This document shows, one piece after another, positions 33,811 to 42,863 of a DNA stretch of 64,000 nt; the stretch's first letter is position 1; each line of letters starts with the position of its first letter. The position numbers were made by a program, and so were the translations under genes. The stretch covers positions 1-64,000 of the forward strand of contig JAZPYZ010000019.1 of NCBI GenBank assembly GCA_045544455.1. The letters run 5' to 3'. The notes beneath the pieces were generated by a model. The model ran no database searches. It was not told the origin of the DNA and was given only the letters and a program-made list of their open reading frames with translations. The stretch comes from JAZPYZ01 sp045544455 (GTDB lineage Bacteria > Bacillota > Clostridia > Oscillospirales > Acutalibacteraceae).

Positions 33811-34392
33811 TTGGCAGAAGGTTCTAAAAGATATCGCAATTTTGCCTCGATCGTCTATCCCGAGAGTGCACCCGAAGGGTGGTTGCAGATACTCGGTGAA
33901 GAGTTAGTCCCTGCGTTTGTTAGTCCATTACACGATAAAGATTTTGACCCAACGGGCGAACCTAAAAAAGCACACTACCACGTGTTGTTGATGTATGAAG
34001 GTGTGAAGACCTTCGAACAAGTGCAAGTCCTTTTGGATAAAATCGGCGGTGTCGGTTGTAAGCAAGTGCAGAGTATTCGGGCATACGCTCGGTATTTGTG
34101 TCACATGGATAATGCCGACAAACACCAATATGAACAACAAGACGTGACCTCGTTCGGCGGTGCTGATTACGTTGGCGTGTGCGGATGTGCGCTTGATCGT
34201 TACAAGGCAATAGGGGAAATGATCGACTTTTGCAACGAGATGTCTATCGTCAGTTATGCTGATCTACTGGACTACTCAAGACGTGAACGGTTCGATTGGT
34301 TCCGTATTCTGTGCGATAGTGGCACGTTGGTAATGCGTGAGTTCCTAAAATCCAAACATTGGACAATGACTAAAGGGTCGGATGCAGGATGA
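33811..34392 (+). CDS. Rep_2 (RepB-like) rolling-circle initiator
   Basis: The 193-residue protein aligns by eye with RepB of pMV158: RYRNFASIVYPESAPEGW, SPLHDKDFDPTGEPKKAHYHVLL with the metal-binding HYH (His55, His57), His41 and Asp42. A catalytic Tyr lies in AYARYLCHMD (Tyr92 or Tyr95). It would nick the origin at TACTACG/AC and start rolling-circle replication. The start is TTG with GAGGTG six bases upstream. This type is known from plasmids, and here it serves a filamentous phage-like element. Confidence 0.9.
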   Translation: MAEGSKRYRNFASIVYPESAPEGWLQILGEELVPAFVSPLHDKDFDPTGEPKKAHYHVLLMYEGVKTFEQVQVLLDKIGGVGCKQVQSIRAYARYLCHMDNADKHQYEQQDVTSFGGADYVGVCGCALDRYKAIGEMIDFCNEMSIVSYADLLDYSRRERFDWFRILCDSGTLVMREFLKSKHWTMTKGSDAG

Positions 34393-34604
34393 ACGATAGA
34401 CGATTTCGAGAAATGATCGCATCGTATATGTATTTGAAAGCACAACGGCTGGATGATGATATACGGATAGCGGTCGACAATCTGTGGCAGATGCACAAGC
34501 CTGATCACGAACATATTGAACGTGTAAAAGAGTGTTTATACCGTAAAGCAGAGTTTGAATTGACGTGCAGGGAGATAAGGCATCTAATGTGGTTGTATTT
34601 GTAA
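34389..34604 (+). CDS. Small helical phage protein of unknown function
   Basis: The 71-residue protein starts within the rep stop (ATGA), so it is coupled to rep. It is rich in charged residues and probably helical; no family is recognised. It is the last gene before the right attachment site. Confidence 0.55.
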   Translation: MNDRRFREMIASYMYLKAQRLDDDIRIAVDNLWQMHKPDHEHIERVKECLYRKAEFELTCREIRHLMWLYL

Positions 34605-34624
34605 ATTGGGCATAATGTCCAATT
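34604..34624. repeat. Inverted repeat beside the right attachment site
   Basis: AATTGG and CCAATT are separated by nine bases and lie four bases before the attachment site. It may bind an accessory factor, or may be chance. Confidence 0.4.
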
Positions 34625-34627
34625 GCA

Positions 34628-34657
34628 AACTATACAAAATGAATATTTTGTATAGTT
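34628..34657 (+). other. dif-like Xer site (attR), perfect 11-6-11 palindrome
   Basis: Arms ACTATACAAAA (34629-34639) and TTTTGTATAGT (34646-34656) are exact reverse complements and flank a six-base centre TGAATA, the layout of a 28-bp dif site. The first 20 bases recur at 29892. Insertion with a degenerate phage half at the left would rebuild an intact dif here. The Xer-type recombinase gene lies 0.6 kb further on. Confidence 0.8.
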
Positions 34658-35238
34658 GAGGGGATACCAAAAACACTAAGAAGGCCGTTATGGCGTGGTT
34701 TTGGGGCCTTTTGGGTTAACAGAGGCTTTTTTGCTGGATCTCAGATCAATTATCCAATTTCTATCGGATGATATCTGATGAATGTATCAATTATCCAATC
34801 CGTTTCTATTCCTTTTTATAATTATGTTTTTATTTCTTTTTGCAACGCTGTTATCGTCTCAGTTTTTTTGAAACGATGTTCGGTTCATTGGAATTAACGC
34901 TATCGGCTGACAGACGTACGTATAATGACCAAATCGGCGTAAATCGGCGCAAAAATGTTATGCAATCGGTTAATACAAGCAATTTAATCGTTTAAGCGAT
35001 TAGCGCTTGAACCATAACTCGTGGCATATATGCTGTGTTGATTTTGCCGAAAACACTTGTTTTTTGATAGCATGCCATTTATATGCGGGTATGATTAAAA
35101 ATATCTTATACCCTTTTGCGATCATACACCCCTCTTCAATGTGATGAAATTTCACATAAAAGGGAGTATTGTGCTTTTGCATAATTTGTGATACACTAAT
35201 ACTAATAACATAAATCGATTTAGCAGGAGGCGATTTGC
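34658..35238. other. 580-bp AT-rich intergenic region between dif-like site and the recombinase
   Basis: The region holds a weak hairpin (AAGGCC...GGCCTT, 34681-34710), a 14-bp direct repeat ATCAATTATCCAAT at 34745-34758 and 34786-34799, a doubled AAATCGGCG (about 34930-34950), and an inverted repeat AATCG/CGATT near 34985-35001. No convincing gene is seen; a 60-codon minus-strand frame at 35000-35182 is not supported. A likely recombinase promoter is TTGTGC (35169-35174) with TACACT (35192-35197). Confidence 0.55.
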
Positions 35239-36225
35239 TTGAAAAAAGAATATTGGCAGCAATCGTCCCCTTTGTTGCGCGAATATTTAGGTTATATGGA
35301 AACTATTAAAGGGCGCTCCCCTGCTACGGTAAATGAGTATTTCACCGATTTACGCACTTTTTTTCGGCATATTAAGATAATGCGTGGTTTGGTACCGGCC
35401 GATACGCCCGAAAACGAAATCACCATTGAAGACGTGGATATTCAGCTAGTTCGGGAGATTACCTTGACCGACGTATACGAATTTATGAATTTTTTGCGTG
35501 AAGATCACGAAAATAATAATAAAACGCGCGCACGCAAAACGACATCGTTGCGTATGTTTTTCCGGTATTTAACCGATCGCACCCACCAATTAGAGATCAA
35601 CCCGGTGCAAAATTTAGATACCCCGAAAACCAAAAAATCCTTACCGAAATATCTTACGGTCGATCAATCGATCGAACTGTTACAATCGGTAAATGGTCCC
35701 TATCGCGAACGCGACTATTGTATGCTGACTTTATTGCTAAACTGTGGATTACGGCGCGCAGAATTGGCCGGCATTAATCTAAAAGACATTTCCTCCGAAC
35801 GCACCTTATTGGTGCGCGGAAAAGGCAATAAAGAACGGGTATTATATCTAAACGATGCGTGTTGGGAAGCCATTCAAGCCTATTTGAAAGTGCGTCCGGT
35901 AGACGGTGTGATCGATAAAAACGCTTTGTTTTTAAGCCGATTGAAAAAACGCATCAGTTTACAGGGTGTGCACGTCGTAGTAAAAGGTTATCTTCGTCAA
36001 GTACAAGGTGCTGAAGAAATGTCCACCCATAAACTGCGCCACACGGCCGCTACGCTGATGTATCAACAAGGCGGCGTGGATATTCGCGTGTTGCAGGATA
36101 TTCTCGGACATCAAAACTTAGGCACTACCGAAATCTACACACACTTGTCGTCTGAACAAGTTAAGCGCGCAGTGGAAAGTAATCCTTTGGCACATCAACA
36201 TATCTCTAAAAAATCCCAATCATAA
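35239..36225 (+). CDS. Tyrosine recombinase of the Xer type
   Basis: The 328-residue protein has a SAM-like N-terminal core-binding domain (TIKGRSPATVNEYFTDLRTFFRH) and the catalytic domain with Arg172, Lys195/198, His264, Arg267, His291 and the nucleophile Tyr300 in TTEIYTH. All catalytic residues are present. Gene size and position beside a palindromic dif-like site suggest the chromosome's own Xer recombinase, possibly a single-recombinase system. AGGAGG precedes a TTG start. It could also be a phage-linked integrase, but it lies outside the attachment repeat. Confidence 0.88.
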   Translation: MKKEYWQQSSPLLREYLGYMETIKGRSPATVNEYFTDLRTFFRHIKIMRGLVPADTPENEITIEDVDIQLVREITLTDVYEFMNFLREDHENNNKTRARKTTSLRMFFRYLTDRTHQLEINPVQNLDTPKTKKSLPKYLTVDQSIELLQSVNGPYRERDYCMLTLLLNCGLRRAELAGINLKDISSERTLLVRGKGNKERVLYLNDACWEAIQAYLKVRPVDGVIDKNALFLSRLKKRISLQGVHVVVKGYLRQVQGAEEMSTHKLRHTAATLMYQQGGVDIRVLQDILGHQNLGTTEIYTHLSSEQVKRAVESNPLAHQHISKKSQS

Positions 36226-36300
36226 TAAGAGGCAAATTGCAAACAATAGTATCGGCGCCAATGATACTTATGGATCTGCGTTTGTGTATCATGAATGCCA

Positions 36301-36343
36301 AAAAAAGAGCTTACAAAGAAGATTGTTCTTTGTAAGCTCTTTT
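36301..36343. terminator. Bidirectional terminator between the recombinase and gpsA
   Basis: An 18-bp stem beginning AAAAGAGCTTACAAAGAA with loop GATTG and T-runs on both sides ends two convergent genes. Confidence 0.9.
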
Positions 36344-36346
36344 GCT

Positions 36347-37348
36347 TTATAACCAAGACAGTTCCGTTTCACTGCACTTGGGACGATTCATTAAGATATC
36401 AACCGCTTCTTTGGCCGACCTATGCTTATAACACACAGCATAACATTGTTCCACAATCGGCATATCCACTTGTAATTGACAAGCTAACCGATAGGTAGAT
36501 TTAGCCGCTAAATATCCTTCAACTGTCCCGATATTGGCGACTGCATCTTCAGGAGAACAACCTTGTCCGATCAAAATACCGGCACGACGATTACGCGAAT
36601 GCATACTACCGCACGTCACAATCAAATCACCAATGCCGCTAAGCCCGGCAAAGGTTTCCGTTCTGGCGCCGAGTTTTGTTCCAAGACGCGCCATTTCGGC
36701 CAATCCTCTCGTCATCAACGCCGCTTTGCTGTTATCGCCCAAATTCAACCCATCGATAATACCAGCCGCTAATGCAACCACATTTTTCAGTGCGCCGCCT
36801 AATTCTACCCCGATGATATCGTCGGTGGTATATACGCGAAACGTCGGGTTCATACAAATATCCTGAACCGTTTGCGCAGCGCGCAAATCCGCACAAGCGG
36901 CACAAAGACTGGTCGGCATCGCACGGGCCACTTCTTCTGCGTGGGACGGGCCGGACAATGCCACCACCGTTGCTTGAGGAATCTCTTGCTTGATAACGGT
37001 AGAAAACCGTAAATGCGTACCATCTTCCAATCCTTTACCGGCATTGGCGATGATCATGCCGTCCGGCAAGATTGATTTTAATCGTTTAGCCGTTTCCCGA
37101 ATAGCAAAGGACGGAACTGCCATAATCACCAAATCAACATCAACTGCACAGGTAATATCAGTAGTCAATATAATGCGCGGCGATAATGCCACATCCGGCA
37201 ACAACTTTTTATGTTGACCAAATCGACGCATCTGAGCAATTTCGTCGTCGAATGGTGACCATAACGTCACCTGATGACCAAATCGATCCAGCATAACGGC
37301 TAACGCCGTTCCCCATCCGCCGGATCCTAAAATCGCGATATTTGCCAT
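36347..37348 (-). CDS. gpsA: Glycerol-3-phosphate dehydrogenase [NAD(P)+]
   Basis: The 333-residue enzyme makes sn-glycerol 3-phosphate from dihydroxyacetone phosphate for phospholipids. The N-terminal Rossmann motif GSGGWGTALAVML, NAGKGLED and the active-site region GALKNVVALAAGIIDGL are present. It follows plsY and der in one minus-strand operon (der-plsY-gpsA), a common Gram-positive grouping. GGGG lies eight bases before the ATG. Confidence 0.96.
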   Translation of the reverse strand: MANIAILGSGGWGTALAVMLDRFGHQVTLWSPFDDEIAQMRRFGQHKKLLPDVALSPRIILTTDITCAVDVDLVIMAVPSFAIRETAKRLKSILPDGMIIANAGKGLEDGTHLRFSTVIKQEIPQATVVALSGPSHAEEVARAMPTSLCAACADLRAAQTVQDICMNPTFRVYTTDDIIGVELGGALKNVVALAAGIIDGLNLGDNSKAALMTRGLAEMARLGTKLGARTETFAGLSGIGDLIVTCGSMHSRNRRAGILIGQGCSPEDAVANIGTVEGYLAAKSTYRLACQLQVDMPIVEQCYAVCYKHRSAKEAVDILMNRPKCSETELSWL

Positions 37349-37352
37349 GTTT

Positions 37353-38060
37353 TTACCCCTGTTTTTTCGATTTCCCTATGGAAATTTTACTTTCGGTTCC
37401 TTGCACGATACGTTTAATATTCGAGGCATGTTTAATGATCAAAACGGCCAATACTATAATCCCGACACCGGTACAAAACCACGCAACGATCGGCGGTTGT
37501 TGATACACATAGGTGCGGAACACAAACGTCAGTGTTACTACGGCGCAGGACGCAATCATCGATCCAAGCGATACCATTTTACTGATTGCAACCACAACCG
37601 CAAACACAGCCAGACCAATCAATGCCACCCGATAGTCTAGGATCAAGAACAGGCCAAATGCCGTGATAACCCCTTTGCCACCTCGAAATTTAAAGAACAA
37701 CGGATACAAATGCCCTAACACGCAGAACACGCCGGCCACATACGAACCGATAATTCCGACATATTCTGCCTGGGTGTAATCCGGGTTGATCATATAGACA
37801 AACAATTGACGACCGATCAACACCGATAACACACTTTTCCCCAAATCGCCAATGGCGGTAATGGCAGCCGGCCAAACGCCTTGCGCACGCAACACGTTAG
37901 TTGCGCCGGCATTACCGCTACCGTAGTTGCGAATATCGGTGCCGGAAAACCAGCGCGTTACCAGGATCGCAAAGCTAATACTACCGAGCAAATACGAAAT
38001 CACGGCCACTAACAACGTTAAGTGCCACGTATTGGATAAAAAAGACAAGATACTTTCCAT
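37353..38060 (-). CDS. plsY: Acyl-phosphate:glycerol-3-phosphate acyltransferase
   Basis: The 235-residue membrane protein puts the first acyl chain on glycerol 3-phosphate, using acyl-phosphate. It has about five hydrophobic segments and the PlsY motifs GSISFAILVTRW, GSGNAGATNVLR and FKFRGGKGVITAFG. The next gene supplies its substrate, glycerol 3-phosphate. The C-terminal 20 residues are basic and longer than usual. Confidence 0.95.
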   Translation of the reverse strand: MESILSFLSNTWHLTLLVAVISYLLGSISFAILVTRWFSGTDIRNYGSGNAGATNVLRAQGVWPAAITAIGDLGKSVLSVLIGRQLFVYMINPDYTQAEYVGIIGSYVAGVFCVLGHLYPLFFKFRGGKGVITAFGLFLILDYRVALIGLAVFAVVVAISKMVSLGSMIASCAVVTLTFVFRTYVYQQPPIVAWFCTGVGIIVLAVLIIKHASNIKRIVQGTESKISIGKSKKQG

Positions 38061-38072
38061 ATTGAATCACCC

Positions 38073-39401
38073 TTAAACGTTTTTATCCCCTTTTTCCCGC
38101 ACGATAAACCGAACCGGTGTACCTTCTAACCCAAATGTGTCACGGATCTGGTTTTCCAGATATCGTTGGTAGGAAAAATGGAACAAATCGGCTTTGTTGA
38201 CAAAACACACAAAAGTCGGCGGACAGGTCGACGATTGTGTCATATAATAAATACGCAGTCGTTTTCCTTTATCCGTAGGCGGTTGTACGCGCGAAGTGGC
38301 TTGCGCCAAAATCTCGTTTAATGTACCGGTGGGGATTCGCATTGAATTTTGCCGATGAACCGACACGATCATATCAAACAATTTATCCACGCGTTGTCCG
38401 GTTTTGGCTGATAAAAACACAAACGGTACATAAGACATAAACGAAAAATCTTCTTTGAGTTTCCGTTTCATTTGATCCATGGTTTTATCGCCTTTTTCCA
38501 CCGCGTCCCATTTGTTGATCGCGACAATGCAGGCTTTTCCTTGTTCGTGCGCAATACCGGCCACCTTACTATCCTGCTCGGTAAAGCCTTGTGTACCGTC
38601 AATCATGATGACACACACATCCGCACGATCCACCGCCATTTGTGCACGTAAAATACTGTATTTTTCCACTTCGTCATCCACGCGACTCTTACGGCGGATG
38701 CCGGCCGTATCGATAAACACAAATTTCCCGTGTTCATTTTCGATCGGCGTATCAATCGCATCACGTGTTGTGCCGGCAATCGACGATACGATGGCACGTT
38801 CTTCGCCGGCAATGGCGTTGATCAACGAGGATTTACCGGCATTGGGGCGGCCGATAACCGCAACTTTAATCTGGTCGTCTTCTTCCCCATCGTCGATATC
38901 TTCGGGTAAATACGCACACACAGCGTCCAACAAATCGCCGGTTCCGTGCCCATGTACCGACGAAACCGCGATCGGATCCCCTAAACCGAGGTTATAAAAC
39001 TCATAAAAAGCCGGCGGCACATCGCCGATTCCATCACACTTATTAACGCATAACACAATCGGTTTTCCGCTTCTTTGCAGCATGGACGTCACATCCATAT
39101 CGTTTGCGGTAACGCCGGACAACAAATCGGTCACCAACACAATGACATCGGCTTGTTCAATTGCCAACTGCGCTTGTTTGCGCATTTGTGACAAGATCAC
39201 ATCATCCGTTCTAGGTTCGATACCACCGGTATCGGCCAGCATAAAGGTGCGGCCGCGCCATTCACACGGGGCAAAAATGCGATCACGCGTAACGCCCGGC
39301 GTATCTTTAACGATAGATAGGCGTTGTCCAATCAATTTATTAAATAAAGTAGATTTGCCGACGTTGGGACGTCCCACCACGGCCACTATGGGTTTTGACA
39401 T
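38073..39401 (-). CDS. der: Ribosome-associated GTPase Der (EngA)
   Basis: The 442-residue protein has two tandem GTPase domains, with G1 motifs GRPNVGKSTLFN and GRPNAGKSSLIN, and a C-terminal KH-like domain. It works in 50S ribosome assembly. Length and architecture are normal. It is first in the operon with plsY and gpsA. Confidence 0.97.
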   Translation of the reverse strand: MSKPIVAVVGRPNVGKSTLFNKLIGQRLSIVKDTPGVTRDRIFAPCEWRGRTFMLADTGGIEPRTDDVILSQMRKQAQLAIEQADVIVLVTDLLSGVTANDMDVTSMLQRSGKPIVLCVNKCDGIGDVPPAFYEFYNLGLGDPIAVSSVHGHGTGDLLDAVCAYLPEDIDDGEEDDQIKVAVIGRPNAGKSSLINAIAGEERAIVSSIAGTTRDAIDTPIENEHGKFVFIDTAGIRRKSRVDDEVEKYSILRAQMAVDRADVCVIMIDGTQGFTEQDSKVAGIAHEQGKACIVAINKWDAVEKGDKTMDQMKRKLKEDFSFMSYVPFVFLSAKTGQRVDKLFDMIVSVHRQNSMRIPTGTLNEILAQATSRVQPPTDKGKRLRIYYMTQSSTCPPTFVCFVNKADLFHFSYQRYLENQIRDTFGLEGTPVRFIVREKGDKNV

Positions 39402-39485
39402 AGAATCACCGTCTTTTAAACTTCCTTGTTTCTAACAAGATTATGCCATTTTTCCACCGATTCGTCAACCGATGTTTTTGTCGAA

Positions 39486-39531
39486 ATATAAAAACAGAGA
39501 AGGATATATAACGTCCCTCTCTGTTTTTATC
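39486..39531. terminator. Hairpin between rpmF and der
   Basis: Stem AAAAACAGAGA / TCTCTGTTTTT with an inner GGA/TCC part. On the minus strand it would end the yceD-rpmF transcript. Confidence 0.75.
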
Positions 39532-39543
39532 ATTTCTTCAACA

Positions 39544-39726
39544 TTACGCGTCAACTTTAACAACCTGCTGGCCGTTATAATAACCGCAGTTTGCGCAAAG
39601 GCGATGCGGGCGTTTGTATTCGCCGCACTGCGGGCAACGCATCAGCGCCGGCGCGTCCAGTTTCCAGACGTTGTTACGTCTTTTGTCGCGACGAGCTTTC
39701 GAATGTTTTCTCTTGGGTACCGCCAT
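39544..39726 (-). CDS. rpmF: 50S ribosomal protein L32
   Basis: The 60-residue protein starts [17 protein letters not shown] and has a zinc-binding [22 protein letters not shown], so it is the Cys-containing form. AAGGAGGTG precedes the ATG. yceD (DUF177) upstream and rpmF is a conserved pair. Confidence 0.97.
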   Translation of the reverse strand: MAVPKRKHSKARRDKRRNNVWKLDAPALMRCPQCGEYKRPHRLCANCGYYNGQQVVKVDA

Positions 39727-39757
39727 GTCAGCACCTCCTTATAATAATCAGCAAAAA

Positions 39758-40252
39758 TCAGTTGATTAACTGTTTTAATATCTCAAGCCGTGGGTCAACT
39801 TCGTCATGCTGACAACCACACAAGCCTTGATTCAAGTTCTTCCCGCAACGGACACACAATCCGCGACAATCGGGCTTGCAAAGGTTTTTCATGGGCAGAT
39901 TTAACAGAAGATCCGCCTGAACCAATTCGTCCAGAGCCAGTTCAAAGTTTTCCACCACTAAGAACTCTTCGGTATCTTCACCCGCTACCGTCGTTACCAA
40001 AATGTGATCCATTTTAAATGAACGGTTGTCCGACATCGGTTCTGCACATCGGTCACACGTGCCGTCATACGTATACGACACCGTAGCGGATAACCGCACG
40101 ACACCGGCCGATTCGGCGACCTGTCCTTTGACATGAACCGGTTTGACAAACGGGCAAACACCTTGCCATTCCAATGAAGAAAAATCCAGTTCGGTATCAA
40201 TCGGGATGGACGATGTATCCCCCATAAATACCGATTTTAGTTGTAATAACAT
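39758..40252 (-). CDS. YceD/DUF177 family protein
   Basis: The 164-residue protein contains CDRCAEP in the middle and a Cys-rich end (CKPDCRGLCVRCGKNLNQGLCGC) typical of YceD. YceD is thought to be needed for 23S rRNA accumulation and is usually encoded before rpmF, as here (31-base gap). GAGGTG lies three bases before the ATG. Confidence 0.9.
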   Translation of the reverse strand: MLLQLKSVFMGDTSSIPIDTELDFSSLEWQGVCPFVKPVHVKGQVAESAGVVRLSATVSYTYDGTCDRCAEPMSDNRSFKMDHILVTTVAGEDTEEFLVVENFELALDELVQADLLLNLPMKNLCKPDCRGLCVRCGKNLNQGLCGCQHDEVDPRLEILKQLIN

Positions 40253-40314
40253 AGTTCACCTCATAGGTCACGCAAAATATTATATATATAAAGTATAGAT
40301 TTGTCAATACTTTT

Positions 40315-40968
40315 TTACGATATTCTGCGGAAAGCTCCTGCACGTAATTGTGCCAATAAATCCTTGTTTGACCGAATGGGATATACCTCGACAATACCGC
40401 CGGTACATGCCGAATGTATATCGTGGCAATCCGAACCTGAAACCCCAACCAAACCGTACCGTTGCGCCGCTTCCAGCGCTTTCTCGTTACGGTTGGTGTG
40501 TTTAGGTTGTCCGTTAAACACTTCGATCCCGTCAAGATATGCTACCGGACACAACTCGTTGTGGTCACGGAAAGGATGCGCTTGTATCACCAATAGCCCG
40601 TTCTGTTTCGCCAAAGCATAAAAGGCAGCTTCGTTCATAGCGTATAAGCGGGGATATTTTCGTAAAAACTCCGGGGTTACACCATACACCAAATAATCGT
40701 TAGCGTTGTGTTGAAACCGCAACTCAATTCCTAGCAAGACCGTCATACCGCAGGCATCGCCAGCACGTTTAACCAAGCGATATCCCAGTAAAAATCGTTC
40801 AATTTTATCCGACCACGAAAGTGTCGTAGTTTCGAAAAACGTGTCGACATAATGATCGGTCACTACCAAACCACTATACCCTTTTTCGCGATATATTGCC
40901 ACCAACTGTTCTGCCGACAATTCGGCGCATTCGCTGGTTTCGGATGTGTGCAGATGCGTTTCGAACAC
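40315..40968 (-). CDS. PHP-domain phosphoesterase
   Basis: The 217-residue protein has the PHP metal-binding pattern: MFETHLHTSE, VVTDHY, HPFRD and SGSDCHD. PHP proteins hydrolyse phosphoesters such as nucleotide 3'-phosphates or sugar phosphates. The substrate is not visible. The start is GTG with AGGAGG nine bases upstream. It is downstream of a P-loop gene on the same strand but behind a hairpin. Confidence 0.85.
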   Translation of the reverse strand: MFETHLHTSETSECAELSAEQLVAIYREKGYSGLVVTDHYVDTFFETTTLSWSDKIERFLLGYRLVKRAGDACGMTVLLGIELRFQHNANDYLVYGVTPEFLRKYPRLYAMNEAAFYALAKQNGLLVIQAHPFRDHNELCPVAYLDGIEVFNGQPKHTNRNEKALEAAQRYGLVGVSGSDCHDIHSACTGGIVEVYPIRSNKDLLAQLRAGAFRRIS

Positions 40969-41000
40969 GGTGTTGCCCCTCCTTTCCTATTTCAAAAGTG

Positions 41001-41031
41001 AGGCCCTTGACAGAAACCTGCCAAGGGCCTA
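41001..41031. terminator. Hairpin after the P-loop gene
   Basis: Stem AGGCCCTTG / CAAGGGCCT with a 12-base loop lies between the P-loop gene and the PHP gene; only a short T-run follows on the minus strand. Confidence 0.6.
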
Positions 41032-41052
41032 TTCACACAGAAAAATCGTATG

Positions 41053-41469
41053 TTAGATTTCCTTGGTGATGGTGGCCAAACGTTCCGGAATTTCGCTCGC
41101 GTCAGCCGATACCGACATAACGATATTGATGTTGGCTTTTTGAGCCATCACGTGCAGTTTTTCCACAAAACGAGCCAATTCTTCTCTGTCACCGCCGCCG
41201 ATTTTCAAGGTCGAATCGACAAAAATATCGGTGATATCGTAGTTGCCGGCGCACATACCGGCAACAAAGCCATAGAACGTGTCATATCCGTTAATGCCAT
41301 ATTCTTCGGCGACCGCCAAACGAGCTTTATGACTCACATCATAAGTTACAGTGTTATCTTTTTCGATAAACACTACGTTCCCGTTCGAAGATGCTACCGC
41401 TTCGTTACACATAGCGAGTAACCGTTTGGTTTTTCCGGAGCCTTTTTTCCCGAGAATCAAAGTAATCAT
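41053..41469 (-). CDS. Small P-loop ATP-binding protein
   Basis: The 138-residue protein has an N-terminal Walker A motif, GKKGSGKT, and a hydrophobic strand with acid (ITDIFVDSTL) that could be Walker B. It is often annotated as a twitching-motility or ATP-binding protein, but no PilT domain is visible. Its function is unknown. AGGAGG precedes the ATG. Confidence 0.75.
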   Translation of the reverse strand: MITLILGKKGSGKTKRLLAMCNEAVASSNGNVVFIEKDNTVTYDVSHKARLAVAEEYGINGYDTFYGFVAGMCAGNYDITDIFVDSTLKIGGGDREELARFVEKLHVMAQKANINIVMSVSADASEIPERLATITKEI

Positions 41470-41522
41470 AGTTCTTCCTCCTACGTATAATTTGCCGTGT
41501 AAACGGCTTACGTCCTTTGTTA

Positions 41523-42863
41523 TTAGCCCTGTAAACGTTGTTCCAAAGCTTCTTTTTCGTTTTCGTAGCCCGGTTTACCGAGCAACGCAAACATGTTCTT
41601 TTTATAACTTTCCACACCCGGTTGATCAAACGGATTGACACCGAGCATATAACCCGAAATCGCACACGCTTTTTCAAAGAAATAGATCAAATAGCCGAGT
41701 TCCTCTTCACAGATCGACGGAATATCGAGCACCAAACTCGGCGTTCCACCGTCAGCATGCGCTAAAATCGTACCTTCAAACGCTTTTTTATTAATAAAGT
41801 CCATCGTTTTACCGGCCAAGAAATTCAAACCGTCCACATTTTCCGGATCCTCTTTCAAAGTAATCTCCGCTTGCGGTTTGTTGATCTGCACCACCGTTTC
41901 AAACAACACGTTCGCGCCATCCTGAATGAACTGGCCCAGCGAATGCAGGTCGGTAGAAAACACGACCGAAGTCGGCAACAAACCTTTGCCGTCTTTTCCT
42001 TCACTTTCGCCGTACAGTTGTTTCCACCATTCCGACATCATAGCGTAACACGGTTCATAACTAACCATCATTTCCGACACACGGCCTTTGCGGAGCAAAA
42101 TGTTGCGCGCCGCCGCATAGCGATAACAATCGTTTACGTTGATATCCGGGTTTTGCAATGCATCGTGCGCTTGTTGAGCACCACGCATCAGTTTTTCGAT
42201 ATCACAACCGGCCACCGCAATTGGCAACAAGCCAACAGCCGTCAACACCGAGAAACGACCGCCGACATCATCCGGCACAACAAAGGTTTCGTATCCTTCT
42301 CGGTCTGCCAATCCTTTTAACGTGCCGCGAGCCTTATCGGTTGTCACGAAGATGTGCTCTTTTGCTTTTTCGGCGCCAATGGTTTTTTCCAAATAATCAC
42401 GGAACACGCGGAACGCTACCGCCGGTTCGGTTGTGGTGCCGGATTTGCTGATGACGTTGATCGATACACGACGTCCTTCACAAATCTCCAACAGTTCGGA
42501 CAATGCCGTCGAACTGATGCTATTACCGGCAAAATAGATATCCGGCGTATCTTTAGATTTGTTGTTATATAACGGCGATTTCAAAAACTCGATCGCTGCG
42601 CGAGCACCGAGATACGAACCGCCGATACCGATCACAATGAACACATCGGTATTTTGCTTAATGCGCTTAGCTGCCACTTGAATACGGCTGAATTCTTCTT
42701 TATCATAATCATACGGTAACGTTAACCAACCGAGAAAATCGTTCCCTAAGCCGGATTTAGCATGAAGCATATCATGCGCTGCCGTTACCTGTGATTGAAT
42801 CCCTTCCCACTCGTGAGAACGGATAACACCGTTTAAATAATTAGTTTTTAACGAAACGCTCAA
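41523..42863 (-). CDS. pgi: Glucose-6-phosphate isomerase
   Basis: The 446-residue enzyme interconverts glucose 6-phosphate and fructose 6-phosphate. The family signatures [34 protein letters not shown] and the C-terminal [18 protein letters not shown] are present. Length fits the short bacterial form. The start is TTG with GGGGAG nine bases upstream. Confidence 0.97.
   Translation of the reverse strand: MSVSLKTNYLNGVIRSHEWEGIQSQVTAAHDMLHAKSGLGNDFLGWLTLPYDYDKEEFSRIQVAAKRIKQNTDVFIVIGIGGSYLGARAAIEFLKSPLYNNKSKDTPDIYFAGNSISSTALSELLEICEGRRVSINVISKSGTTTEPAVAFRVFRDYLEKTIGAEKAKEHIFVTTDKARGTLKGLADREGYETFVVPDDVGGRFSVLTAVGLLPIAVAGCDIEKLMRGAQQAHDALQNPDINVNDCYRYAAARNILLRKGRVSEMMVSYEPCYAMMSEWWKQLYGESEGKDGKGLLPTSVVFSTDLHSLGQFIQDGANVLFETVVQINKPQAEITLKEDPENVDGLNFLAGKTMDFINKKAFEGTILAHADGGTPSLVLDIPSICEEELGYLIYFFEKACAISGYMLGVNPFDQPGVESYKKNMFALLGKPGYENEKEALEQRLQG

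Larger units (their letters stand above)
29892..34656 (+). mobile_element. Integrated inovirus-like filamentous phage with a pMV158-type replicon
   Basis: The 4.75-kb element is bounded by a 20-bp direct repeat at 29892-29911 and 34628-34647. It contains a coat-like small membrane protein, a Zot-type ATPase, a secreted adhesin-like protein and several small membrane proteins. An XRE repressor, operators, a rolling-circle origin and a RepB-like initiator complete it. It encodes no integrase, as expected for elements that use the host Xer recombinase at dif. Gene order (ssDNA-binding, coat, ATPase, virion proteins, then repressor and replication) fits filamentous phages. That the element is active is not shown. 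Confidence 0.85.

Noticed and set aside
35000..35182. 60-codon minus-strand frame beside the recombinase promoter
   Set aside because: No ribosome binding site or recognisable features; it overlaps the probable recombinase promoter region.
35239..36225. Counting the tyrosine recombinase as the phage integrase
   Set aside because: It lies 0.6 kb outside the direct repeat that bounds the element, and has the size and layout of a chromosomal Xer gene. The possibility is kept as an alternative only.
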